In this document: piece by piece, positions 55,639 through 62,961 of the stretch
Layout: every line of letters begins with the position of its first letter
How positions within the stretch are numbered: position 1 is the first letter of the stretch
Origin: Streptomyces sp. NBC_01314
GTDB taxonomy: Bacteria; Actinomycetota; Actinomycetes; Streptomycetales; Streptomycetaceae
Direction: 5' to 3'
Assembly (NCBI RefSeq): GCF_041435215.1
Contig: NZ_CP108394.1
Location: 4,216,001-4,280,000, forward strand
DNA length: 64,000 nucleotides
Notes under the pieces: model-generated
Database searches by the model: none
Told to the model about the DNA's origin: nothing
The model's input: only the letters and a program-made list of their open reading frames with translations
Position numbers and translations under genes: made by a program

Positions 55639-56388
55639 TCAGCCGAGCGCGATCAGCACCAGCAGCAACACGGCCCCCGCCGCCGCGGGCGCCACGATCT
55701 CCCAGGCCCACCGCACGCTGGGCTCACCCTGCGAATCGACCGCCTTCGCCCGTGCCTCGCACAGATCCCGCAGATCGGCCATGATCTGATCGGTCTCCGC
55801 CCGCGCGGGCCGCTCGGCCGAGGCCGTACGCGCCCCGCGCTCGCCCTTGGCCGCCCGATGCGCCTCCCGGGCCTGATGCCGAGCGGCCTTCTTGCGGCCA
55901 CGCAGCGAAACGGGGATCGCCCAGAGCTGGTACTTGGCGCCGCTCCCGTCGATCACCTCGTTGGTGTAACCGGACCGCAGTGACACGACGCTCGCCCACG
56001 GCAGCTCGATCACCCGGAACGGATTCCGCACCCGCAACCGGTCGTCATTGGCGAACACGGCCGGCCGCACCGAGAAGGCCACCACCACCGGCACGGCCAC
56101 CAGCATCGAGGCCAACGCCAGCCAGGGCGTACTGCCCTCCCCCGACACGACCGCGTCCCCACCGAGCCACGCGAACAGCCCGAGCAGCAGGGCCCCGCCC
56201 ATCAGCCCGGCGGGCGACCGGTACACCCGGTCCTTGTACACGGGCTTGTCGGGCTTCGACGCGGAGGCCGCCGCAGCCACCGGAGCCTGCTCGGCCTTCG
56301 GGGTCTCCGAAGCCGTCCCAGCCTCCGTACGCTTGCGAGCCGCCGACGTGTGCTCCGGCTCGGGCGACGATTGATCCGAGGTGCTCAT
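55639..56388 (-). CDS. PH-domain membrane protein
   Basis: 249 aa. A charged, Ala/Glu/Lys-rich N-terminus (about 55 residues) precedes two membrane helices (GLMGGALLLGLFAWLGG and WLALASMLVAVPVVVAFSV). A bacterial PH-like domain follows: LRVRNPFRVIELPWASVVSLRSGYTNEVID, the usual motif where a beta-hairpin reads R-N-P-F...I-P-W. A basic helix and a final membrane helix (PAAAGAVLLLVLIAL) end the protein. Such proteins are common membrane components of unknown role. Divergent from deoC (136 bases between starts). Confidence 0.75.
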   Translation of the reverse strand: MSTSDQSSPEPEHTSAARKRTEAGTASETPKAEQAPVAAAASASKPDKPVYKDRVYRSPAGLMGGALLLGLFAWLGGDAVVSGEGSTPWLALASMLVAVPVVVAFSVRPAVFANDDRLRVRNPFRVIELPWASVVSLRSGYTNEVIDGSGAKYQLWAIPVSLRGRKKAARHQAREAHRAAKGERGARTASAERPARAETDQIMADLRDLCEARAKAVDSQGEPSVRWAWEIVAPAAAGAVLLLVLIALG

Positions 56389-56493
56389 ACGTCCGATTCT
56401 GCCCGACGCCCCGAACCCGCCGGCGCCGGGCGGGGCCCGGCCCACAGCGCGCCTCCCGCTCTCCGCGCAAACAATCGTGGGGCTGTACACCTG

Positions 56494-56505
56494 CTACGCG
56501 CGTAG
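56494..56505. promoter_or_regulatory. deo-type operator upstream of deoC
   Basis: Perfect palindrome CTACGCGCGTAG identical to 50481-50492. It overlaps TAGATA (56503-56508), a likely -10 whose start point would fall at GTG 56519 or ATG 56525. A bound repressor would block this promoter. Confidence 0.65.
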
Positions 56506-56524
56506 ATATGCTCGTCTGGTGACC

Positions 56525-57478
56525 ATGTCCACAGCTGCACCCCACGCTCTCGCCGACGTCACCGCGTCCGACAGCACGCTGCGCCGCTTCCTCCACGGGC
56601 TGCCCGGCGTCGACCCGGTCGGCCTGGAGGCCCGCGCCGCCTCGCTCGGCACCCGTTCCATCAAGACGACCGCCAAGGCGTACGCCATCGACCTGGCCAT
56701 CTCCATGGTCGACCTGACGACGCTGGAAGGCGCGGACACCCCGGGCAAGGTCCGGTCCCTCGGCGCCAAGGCGGTCCTCCCCGACCCCAGCGACCGCACG
56801 GCCCCCTCGACGGCCGCGGTCTGCGTCTACCCCGACATGGTGCCCGCCGCCAAGGCCGCCGTCGCGGGCTCCACCGTCAAGGTCGCCTCCGTCGCCACCG
56901 CCTTCCCGGCCGGCCGCGCCCCCCTCGCTGTGAAGCTGGCCGACGTCCACGAGGCCGTCTCCGCCGGCGCCGACGAGATCGACATGGTCATCGACCGCGG
57001 CGCGTTCCTCTCCGGGAACTACCTCAAGGTCCACGACGAGATCACCGCCGTGAAGGAAGCATGCGGCTCCGCGGCCCGTCTGAAGGTCATCTTCGAGACC
57101 GGCGAACTCTCGACGTACGACAACATCCGCCGAGCCAGCTGGCTCGGCATGCTCGCGGGCGCGGACTTCATCAAGACCTCGACCGGCAAGGTCGCGGTGA
57201 ACGCCACCCCCGCCAACACCCTCCTCATGCTGGAAGCCGTCCGCGACTTCCGTGCCCAGACCGGCGTCCAGGTCGGCGTGAAGCCCGCCGGCGGCATCCG
57301 CACCACCAAGGACGCGATCAAGTTCCTCGTCGTGGTCAACGAGACCGTCGGCGAGGACTGGCTGGACAACCACTGGTTCCGCTTCGGCGCGTCCTCGCTC
57401 CTCAACGACCTGCTGATGCAGCGCCAGAAGCTGGCCACCGGCCGCTACTCCGGCCCCGACTACGTGACGGTGGACTGA
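56525..57478 (+). CDS. deoC: Deoxyribose-phosphate aldolase
   Basis: 317 aa from ATG 56525 (GTG 56519 also possible; the mRNA may be leaderless). DeoC motifs: VCVYPDMVPAAK, VASVATAFPAGRAP, EIDMVIDRGAFLSGN, LKVIFETGELSTYD and the Schiff-base lysine (~216) in GADFIKTSTGK, then VGVKPAGGIRTTKDA. It splits 2-deoxyribose-5-phosphate into acetaldehyde and glyceraldehyde-3-phosphate. It has a longer N-terminus than the E. coli enzyme, in line with the class of about 310-330 residues. The aldehyde dehydrogenase gene starts 6 bases after its stop, so the acetaldehyde may be channelled to acetate. Confidence 0.94.
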   Translation: MSTAAPHALADVTASDSTLRRFLHGLPGVDPVGLEARAASLGTRSIKTTAKAYAIDLAISMVDLTTLEGADTPGKVRSLGAKAVLPDPSDRTAPSTAAVCVYPDMVPAAKAAVAGSTVKVASVATAFPAGRAPLAVKLADVHEAVSAGADEIDMVIDRGAFLSGNYLKVHDEITAVKEACGSAARLKVIFETGELSTYDNIRRASWLGMLAGADFIKTSTGKVAVNATPANTLLMLEAVRDFRAQTGVQVGVKPAGGIRTTKDAIKFLVVVNETVGEDWLDNHWFRFGASSLLNDLLMQRQKLATGRYSGPDYVTVD

Positions 57479-57483
57479 TCCCC

Positions 57484-58920
57484 ATGGCTTCCGCATTCGA
57501 GTACGCACCGGCCCCCGAGTCCCGGGCGGTCGTCGACATCGCCCCCTCCTACGGCCTGTTCATCGACGGCGAGTTCACCGAGGCCGCCGACGGCAGGGTC
57601 TTCAAGACGGTCAGCCCGGCCTCCGAGGAGGTCCTCTCCGAGATCGCCCAGGCGGGCGAGGCGGACGTGGACCGCGCGGTGAAGGCGGCACGCAGGGCCT
57701 TCGAGAAGTGGTCCGCGCTTCCCGGCGCGGAGCGCGCGAAGTACCTCTTCCGCATCGCCCGCATCATCCAGGAGCGCAGCCGCGAACTGGCCGTCCTCGA
57801 AACCCTGGACAACGGCAAGCCCATCAAGGAGACGAGGGACGCCGACCTCCCCCTGGTCGCCGCGCACTTCTTCTACTACGCGGGCTGGGCCGACAAGCTC
57901 GACCATGCCGGCTTCGGCGCGAACCCGAAGCCTCTCGGCGTGGCGGGCCAAGTCATCCCCTGGAACTTCCCGCTCCTCATGCTCGCGTGGAAGATCGCCC
58001 CGGCACTCGCGACGGGCAACACGGTCGTCCTGAAGCCGGCGGAGACCACTCCCCTGTCGGCGCTGTTCTTCGCGGACATCTGCCGCCAGGCGGGCCTGCC
58101 GAGGGGCGTCGTCAACATCCTCCCCGGCTACGGCGACACGGGCGCAGCCCTGGTCGCGCACCCGGACGTCAACAAGGTCGCCTTCACGGGCTCCACGGCG
58201 GTCGGCAAGCAGATCGCGAGGACGGTCGCGGGCAGCCGCAAGAAGCTGACCCTCGAACTGGGCGGCAAGGGCGCGAACATCGTCTTCGACGACGCCCCCA
58301 TCGACCAGGCCGTCGAGGGCATCGTGACCGGCATCTTCTTCAACCAGGGCCAGGTCTGCTGCGCGGGCAGCCGCCTCCTGGTCCAGGAGTCGATCCAGGA
58401 CGAGCTGCTCGACTCGCTGAAGCGCCGCCTGTCGACGCTCCGCCTCGGCGACCCCCTCGACAAGAACACGGACATCGGCGCGATCAACTCCGAGGAGCAG
58501 CTCACCCGCATCACCTCGCTCGTCGAGCGCGGCGAGGCGGAGGGCGCCGAGCGCTGGTCCCCGGCGTGCGAACTGCCCTCCGCGGGCTACTGGTTCGCCC
58601 CAACGCTCTTCACGAACGTCACCCAGGCGCACACGATCGCGCGGGACGAGATCTTCGGCCCGGTCCTCTCCGTGCTCACCTTCCGCACCCCGGACGAGGC
58701 CGTCGCCAAGGCCAACAACACCCAGTACGGCCTCTCGGCGGGCATCTGGACCGAGAAGGGCTCCCGGATCCTGGCCGTCGCGAACAAGCTCCGCGCGGGC
58801 GTCGTCTGGTCCAACACGTTCAACAAGTTCGACCCGACGTCGCCGTTCGGCGGCTACAAGGAGTCGGGCTTCGGCCGCGAGGGCGGCCGCCACGGCCTGG
58901 AGGGGTACCTCGATGTCTGA
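57484..58920 (+). CDS. Aldehyde dehydrogenase, full-length (ALDH16-type first half)
   Basis: 478 aa, 6 bases after deoC. NAD-binding and catalytic motifs are intact: PWNFPLLMLAWKIAPALATGN, FTGSTAVGK, catalytic-base Glu near 258 in LELGGKGAN and the nucleophile Cys (290/291) in NQGQVCCAGSR. EIFGPVLSV and the C-terminal FDPTSPFGGYKESGFGREGG complete the fold. It oxidises an aldehyde, likely the acetaldehyde made by DeoC. It overlaps the following half-length ALDH gene by 8 bases. The order full ALDH then truncated ALDH copies the domain order of ALDH16 proteins. Confidence 0.92.
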   Translation: MASAFEYAPAPESRAVVDIAPSYGLFIDGEFTEAADGRVFKTVSPASEEVLSEIAQAGEADVDRAVKAARRAFEKWSALPGAERAKYLFRIARIIQERSRELAVLETLDNGKPIKETRDADLPLVAAHFFYYAGWADKLDHAGFGANPKPLGVAGQVIPWNFPLLMLAWKIAPALATGNTVVLKPAETTPLSALFFADICRQAGLPRGVVNILPGYGDTGAALVAHPDVNKVAFTGSTAVGKQIARTVAGSRKKLTLELGGKGANIVFDDAPIDQAVEGIVTGIFFNQGQVCCAGSRLLVQESIQDELLDSLKRRLSTLRLGDPLDKNTDIGAINSEEQLTRITSLVERGEAEGAERWSPACELPSAGYWFAPTLFTNVTQAHTIARDEIFGPVLSVLTFRTPDEAVAKANNTQYGLSAGIWTEKGSRILAVANKLRAGVVWSNTFNKFDPTSPFGGYKESGFGREGGRHGLEGYLDV

Positions 58921-59800
58921 CCGACTTTCCGTGCTGAAGACCTACAAGCTGTACGTCGGCGGGAAGTTCCCGCGTTCCGAGAGCGGCCGGGTGTACGAGG
59001 TGACGGACTCAAGGGACAAGTGGCTGGCGAACGCGCCCCTTTCCTCCCGCAAGGACGCCCGTGACGCGGTCGTCGCCGCGCGCAAGGCCCTCGGCGCCTG
59101 GTCCGGCGCGACGGCGTACAACCGCGGACAGGTTCTCTACCGCGTCGCCGAGATGCTGGAGGGCCGCAAGAGCCAGTTCGTGCACGAGGTCGCCGACGCC
59201 GAGGGCCTGTCGAAGTCGAAGGCCGCCGCCGTGGTGGAGGCGACGATCGACCGCTGGGTCTGGTACGCGGGCTGGACCGACAAGATCGCCCAGGTGGTCG
59301 GCGGCGGAAACCCGGTGGCGGGCCCGTACTTCAACCTCTCCTCCCCCGAGCCGACGGGCGTGGTGGCGGTCCTGGCCCCCCAGGAGTCGTCCTTCCTGGG
59401 CCTGGTCTCGGTCGTCGCCCCGGTGATCGCCACCGGCAACACGGCGGTCGTGATCGCGAGCGAGAAGTCCCCCCTCCCGGCCCTCTCCCTCGGCGAGGTC
59501 CTCGCCACCTCCGACGTCCCCGGCGGCGTGGTCAACGTCCTCTCCGGGCGTACGGCGGAGATCGCGGCCCCCCTCGCCGCCCACCAGGACGTCAACGCGA
59601 TCGACCTGGCCGGCGCGGACGAGGTCCTGGCGAAGGAGCTGGAGATCGCCGCGGCCGACAACCTCAAGCGCGTCCTCCGTCCACAGCCTGTGGACGACTG
59701 GTCGGCCACGCCGGGCATCGACCGCATGACGGCGTTCCTGGAGACGAAGACGGTGTGGCACCCGACGGGATCGCTGGGCGCGTCGGGTTCCTCGTACTGA
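58913..59800 (+). CDS. Half-length, catalytically dead aldehyde dehydrogenase homologue
   Basis: 295 aa. Clearly ALDH-like at the N-terminus (YKLYVGGKFPRSESGRVYEV, DARDAVVAARKALGAWSGAT, RGQVLYRVAEMLEGRK, YAGWTDKIAQVVGG, EPTGVVAVLAPQESSFLGLVS, VIATGNTAVVIASEKSPLP, GGVVNVLSGR). It stops after the cofactor-binding region and has neither the catalytic Cys segment nor the C-terminal domain. It is not a broken gene: the frame is open, ends cleanly and overlaps the previous gene by 8 bases. It probably binds the full-length partner as a structural or regulatory subunit (inference). Confidence 0.85.
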   Translation: MSDRLSVLKTYKLYVGGKFPRSESGRVYEVTDSRDKWLANAPLSSRKDARDAVVAARKALGAWSGATAYNRGQVLYRVAEMLEGRKSQFVHEVADAEGLSKSKAAAVVEATIDRWVWYAGWTDKIAQVVGGGNPVAGPYFNLSSPEPTGVVAVLAPQESSFLGLVSVVAPVIATGNTAVVIASEKSPLPALSLGEVLATSDVPGGVVNVLSGRTAEIAAPLAAHQDVNAIDLAGADEVLAKELEIAAADNLKRVLRPQPVDDWSATPGIDRMTAFLETKTVWHPTGSLGASGSSY

Positions 59801-59856
59801 GGATCACTGAAGATCACCGAGGACCGCTGAGGATCGCTGAGGACCGCTGAGGACAA
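59797..59856 (+). repeat. Six 10-bp tandem repeats starting at a stop codon
   Basis: Consensus CTGAGGAYCG, six units in register from 59797 to 59856. The first contains the stop codon of the half-length ALDH gene. Confidence 0.85.
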
Positions 59857-59867
59857 GCGCTCCGTAA

Positions 59868-59887
59868 GGGGCGCGGGGAACTGCGCG
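59868..59887 (+). repeat. GGGGCGCGGGGAAC-family intergenic repeat
   Basis: GGGGCGCGGGGAACTGCGCG, identical to 42757-42776, followed by the usual CGACCGGCCACGG extension. Confidence 0.7.
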
Positions 59888-59967
59888 ACCGGCCACGGAC
59901 GGCCCACGCCCTCCGCACGGACCGCGCAGCCCCCGAAACCCTCGCCGCCCCTCAGTCCCTCACTCCC

Positions 59968-60219
59968 TCAGCCCTTCAGTCCGCCCACCACGGACCCCAC
60001 CACCGGAATGCTCCCGATCGAAGGCGCCTGCGCCACCGGCCCCGTCAGGGCCGTCGACGTCAGCGGCTGGAAGTCGGCCTGGGGGTCGACCTGGCCGAGC
60101 GAGGTGGGCCGGGTGCGCAGCACGTCGACGACCGGGGCGGCGCCGTCCGCCGCCGCGGTGGTGACGGCCAGCAACGCGCGCCGGGCGCCGGAGGTCTGGG
60201 GGGCCGCGTGTCGAGCCAT
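59968..60219 (-). CDS. Small hypothetical protein, probably exported
   Basis: 83 aa. An N-terminal segment with arginines then Ala/Leu/Val (ARRALLAVTTAAADGAAPVVD) may be a weak export signal. The C-terminus is a Gly/Val/Ser-rich low-complexity stretch (APSIGSIPVVGSVVGGLKG) like that of small surface peptides. AAAGGCGG is 9 bases before the ATG. It is divergent from the uridine kinase gene. No family recognised beyond Streptomyces hypotheticals. Confidence 0.5.
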   Translation of the reverse strand: MARHAAPQTSGARRALLAVTTAAADGAAPVVDVLRTRPTSLGQVDPQADFQPLTSTALTGPVAQAPSIGSIPVVGSVVGGLKG

Positions 60220-60359
60220 CAGTGATGCCGCCTTTCCCTATGCGTTTCCACTTCGGAAAGTAATCATAGAGATACGTACGGTAGTTGAGGTGTGATGTGC
60301 ACTCCAAGGGCGACCCGCCGACTCGGCTGGAGCCGCTCGATGCCGCACACTGGACTCTC

Positions 60360-60989
60360 GTGAGTGCGCATCCTCCGATACCGACCCGGGTCGTCCTGCT
60401 CTCCGGTCCTTCCGGCTCAGGCAAATCCCTCCTCGCCGCCCGCTCCGGCCTGCCCGTGCTGCGGCTCGACGACTTCTACAAGGAGGGCGACGACCCGACG
60501 CTGCCGCAGGTGGCGGGCAGTACGGACATCGACTGGGACCACCCGTTGTCGTGGGACGCGGACACCGCCGTCGCGGCGATCGAGGAGCTGTGCCGCACGG
60601 GCCGTACGACCGTCCCGGCGTACGACATCTCGCTCAGCGCGCGTACCGGTGCGGAGGCCCTGCACATCGGGCGGACACCGGTGTTCATCGCCGAGGGCAT
60701 CTTCGCCGCCGAGATCGTCGGGCGCTGCCGTGAACTCGGCCTTCTGGCGGACGCGCTGTGCCTGACCCGTGGTCCGGTGAAGACCTTCCGCCGGCGCTTC
60801 CTGCGCGATCTGAGGGAGGGCCGCAAGTCGGTGCCGTTCCTGCTGCGGCGCGGCTGGCGGCTGATGCGTCTGGAGCGTTCGATCGTGGCCCGGCAGACGG
60901 AGTTGGGCGCCCACCCCTGTGACAGGGACGAGGCGCTGGGCCGTCTGGCGGCGGCCACCGCGGGCCACTGCGCGAGGACGACCGCCTGA
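60360..60989 (+). CDS. Uridine kinase-like P-loop kinase
   Basis: 209 aa from GTG 60360, chosen because it leaves a compact kinase and a CACACT box 7-10 bases upstream suits a leaderless start. P-loop GPSGSGKS at 16-23, then LDDFYKEGDDPTLP and DWDHPLSWD (nucleoside-binding region of uridine kinases), GRTTVPAYDISLSAR and VFIAEGIFAAEIV. The arginine-rich lid follows (RRRFLRDLREGRKSVPFLLRRGWRLM). It would phosphorylate uridine/cytidine or a related small molecule. GTG 60285 gives a 25-residue extension without typical sequence. Confidence 0.82.
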   Translation: MSAHPPIPTRVVLLSGPSGSGKSLLAARSGLPVLRLDDFYKEGDDPTLPQVAGSTDIDWDHPLSWDADTAVAAIEELCRTGRTTVPAYDISLSARTGAEALHIGRTPVFIAEGIFAAEIVGRCRELGLLADALCLTRGPVKTFRRRFLRDLREGRKSVPFLLRRGWRLMRLERSIVARQTELGAHPCDRDEALGRLAAATAGHCARTTA

Positions 60990-61004
60990 AGGCGGACATG
61001 AAAA

Positions 61005-61039
61005 CGGGACTGGACGGACCCCCCGGCCCTCCAGTCCCG
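61005..61039 (+). terminator. Hairpin terminator after the uridine kinase gene
   Basis: CGGGACTGGA / TCCAGTCCCG, perfect 10-bp stem with a 15-base loop, 15 bases after the stop. Confidence 0.8.
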
Positions 61040-61042
61040 CTT

Positions 61043-61199
61043 CCCCCGTGATCCCCCGTGCAGCACCGTCGTGGTCCCCCCGGACCCCCGTCGGCTTTCC
61101 CCCCGGCCGTCACATAGGCGCTCCCCCGCGCCACCGTGACGTCCCCCGCTCCCCCGTGCTCCCCCCGTTTTCCCTTCCCCCGTTACCTACTTCCCCCCA
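61043..61199 (-). repeat. G-run array downstream of sigQ
   Basis: About ten runs of five or six C on the plus strand (G on the sigQ coding strand), many as CCCCCGTG or TCCCCCG, between the terminator and the sigQ stop. The same kind of run fills the 5' part of sigQ. Confidence 0.6.
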
Positions 61200-61206
61200 C
61201 AGACCT

Positions 61207-61974
61207 TCAGGCGACAAGCTCCCCGAAGGACTCCTCCTCGTCACGGCCGAAGCTGAGGACCTCGTCCTCACGCAGCCGGCGGAGCGACCGCCAGATGCTG
61301 GACTTCACCGTGCCGACACTGATGTCGAGGATCTCCGAGATCTCCGGGTCGGTGCGGCCCTCGTAGTAACGGAGGACCAGCATCGTCCGCTGGAGTTCGG
61401 GGAGCCGGGCGAGCGCCTGCCACAGGACGGCGCGCAGCTCGGTGCCGCGCATCGCGTCCGTGTCGCCGGCCGTCTCCGGCAGCTCCTCGGTCGGGTACTC
61501 GTTCAGCTTGCGGCGGCGCCACGCGCTGATGTGCAGATTGGTCATGGTGCGGCGGAGGTAGCCCCCCACCGCGGCCTTGTCACTGATCCGGTCCCAGGCC
61601 CGGTAGGTCGAGAACAGCGCGCTCTGCAGCAGGTCCTCGGCCTCGAAGCGGTCCCCGGTCAGGTGGTAGGCGGTTGCGTACAGGGAGGCACGACGCTCCT
61701 GGACGTAGGCGGTGAACTCCGCCTCCGACACAGACCGGCGTTCCCCCGTGCCCTCCCCGTACGCGGCCCCCGTTCCCCCGTGGGTGACCCCCGTTACCCC
61801 CGTGTTGCTTCCCCCCACATGCGCGTCGACCACCGACATGAATGTGGTGTGCTGACGCCCGGTGCCGCGAGCGCACCCCCGCCCGCTCACTGCACCGGAC
61901 TTCTCCGTGTTCCGGACGACGTCATGGAGCCGCGTGACTACTGCGCTAGTGCTGGTGCTGTGCAGCGTGTTCAT
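61207..61974 (-). CDS. sigQ: ECF sigma factor SigQ
   Basis: 255 aa from ATG 61974 with GGGGGG about 6 bases upstream (ATG 61839 is in frame but has no SD). Residues 85-150 are sigma region 2 (VQERRASLYATAYHLTGDRFEAEDLLQSALFSTYRAW, as in SigE-type ECF factors). Region 4 is ARLPELQRTMLVLRYYEGRTDPEISEILDISVGTVKSSIWRSLRRL. The ~80-residue N-terminal extension is low-complexity Gly/Thr/Val and is encoded by a G-run array. It is divergent from afsQ1, the arrangement of the AfsQ locus, where SigQ opposes AfsQ1 in antibiotic control. No anti-sigma gene is adjacent. Confidence 0.9.
   Translation of the reverse strand: MNTLHSTSTSAVVTRLHDVVRNTEKSGAVSGRGCARGTGRQHTTFMSVVDAHVGGSNTGVTGVTHGGTGAAYGEGTGERRSVSEAEFTAYVQERRASLYATAYHLTGDRFEAEDLLQSALFSTYRAWDRISDKAAVGGYLRRTMTNLHISAWRRRKLNEYPTEELPETAGDTDAMRGTELRAVLWQALARLPELQRTMLVLRYYEGRTDPEISEILDISVGTVKSSIWRSLRRLREDEVLSFGRDEEESFGELVA
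61743..61816 (-). repeat. G-run array in the 5' coding region of sigQ
   Basis: Seven runs of four to six G on the coding strand within 74 bases (61743, 61755, 61767, 61775, 61788, 61797 and 61811 as C-runs on the plus strand), four of them close enough for a G-quadruplex. Confidence 0.65.
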
Positions 61975-62127
61975 CTCGCGCCCCCCGTCGTGGAGTTCCG
62001 GTTGTGGTGCTGTGCCGTGGTGCTCGTTCGTACTTCCCCGGCTCCGCCCCTTCGTGCTGTCGGGCGGCGTTTCCTTGCCTGTGCCGAGAAGATTGCCCGT
62101 TCACCTTCATGGCCGTGTCCGCCGACT

Positions 62128-62143
62128 GTCACAGACCTGTCAC
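62128..62143 (+). promoter_or_regulatory. AfsQ1 box between sigQ and afsQ1
   Basis: GTCAC-AGACCT-GTCAC, a perfect match to the published AfsQ1 direct repeat GTnAC-n6-GTnAC. It lies 154 bases upstream of sigQ and 141 bases upstream of afsQ1 in the 309-base divergent gap. Confidence 0.85.
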
Positions 62144-62283
62144 AGGGATCGGGCCCAGTCGGGGCACAGGTTGATCACAGAGAAGAGTCGTACGGCTACG
62201 CGAACGGCACGATCGTGTGCGGGTGTCGGATGGGAGCGCTCCAACGGTCGATTCGGCGCCATGCCATGGGCCAGAATGAGCCC

Positions 62284-62961
62284 GTGCCTTCCCTGTTGCT
62301 GATCGAGGACGACGACGCCATCCGCACGGCCCTGGAGCTCTCACTGACGCGCCAGGGGCACCGTGTCGCCACCGCCGCCACCGGCGAGGATGGTCTCAAG
62401 CTGCTGCGCGAACAGCGGCCGGATCTGATCGTTTTGGACGTGATGCTGCCAGGAATCGACGGCTTCGAGGTGTGCCGACGGATCCGGCGCACCGACCAGC
62501 TGCCGATCATCCTGTTGACGGCACGCAGCGACGACATCGACGTCGTGGTGGGCCTGGAGTCGGGCGCGGACGACTACGTGGTCAAGCCCGTGCAGGGGCG
62601 GGTGCTGGACGCCCGTATCCGCGCGGTGCTGAGGCGCGGTGAGCGCGAGGCCAACGACGCGGCGACCTTCGGCTCCCTCGTGATCGACCGTGCGGCGATG
62701 ACCGTGACGAAGAACGGCGAGGACCTCCAGCTGACGCCCACCGAGCTGCGGCTGCTCCTGGAGCTGAGCCGCCGCCCGGGACAGGCCCTGTCCCGGCAGC
62801 AGTTGCTGCGTCTGGTGTGGGAGCACGACTACCTGGGCGACTCCCGCCTGGTGGACGCGTGTGTGCAGCGGCTGCGCGCCAAGGTCGAGGACGTACCGTC
62901 GTCGCCGACCCTGATCCGTACCGTTCGCGGCGTGGGCTACCGGTTGGACACTCCTCAGTGA
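62284..62961 (+). CDS. afsQ1: Response regulator AfsQ1 (OmpR family)
   Basis: 225 aa from GTG 62284. Receiver domain with acidic pocket IEDDD, phospho-acceptor Asp52 in LIVLDVMLPG, Thr in LLTARSDD and Lys in DYVVKPVQGR. The OmpR-type winged helix follows (LQLTPTELRLLLELSRRPGQALSRQQLLRLVW...SRLVDACVQRLRAKVED...TVRGVGYRL). Phosphorylated by AfsQ2, it activates antibiotic genes and sigQ in response to nitrogen/glutamate conditions in S. coelicolor. Overlaps afsQ2 by 4 bases (GTGA). Confidence 0.95.
   Translation: MPSLLLIEDDDAIRTALELSLTRQGHRVATAATGEDGLKLLREQRPDLIVLDVMLPGIDGFEVCRRIRRTDQLPIILLTARSDDIDVVVGLESGADDYVVKPVQGRVLDARIRAVLRRGEREANDAATFGSLVIDRAAMTVTKNGEDLQLTPTELRLLLELSRRPGQALSRQQLLRLVWEHDYLGDSRLVDACVQRLRAKVEDVPSSPTLIRTVRGVGYRLDTPQ

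Noticed and set aside
58913..59800. Half-length ALDH gene as a pseudogene
   Set aside because: Open frame with a clean stop, good coding bias and an 8-base overlap with the preceding gene; no remnants of the missing catalytic part follow it.
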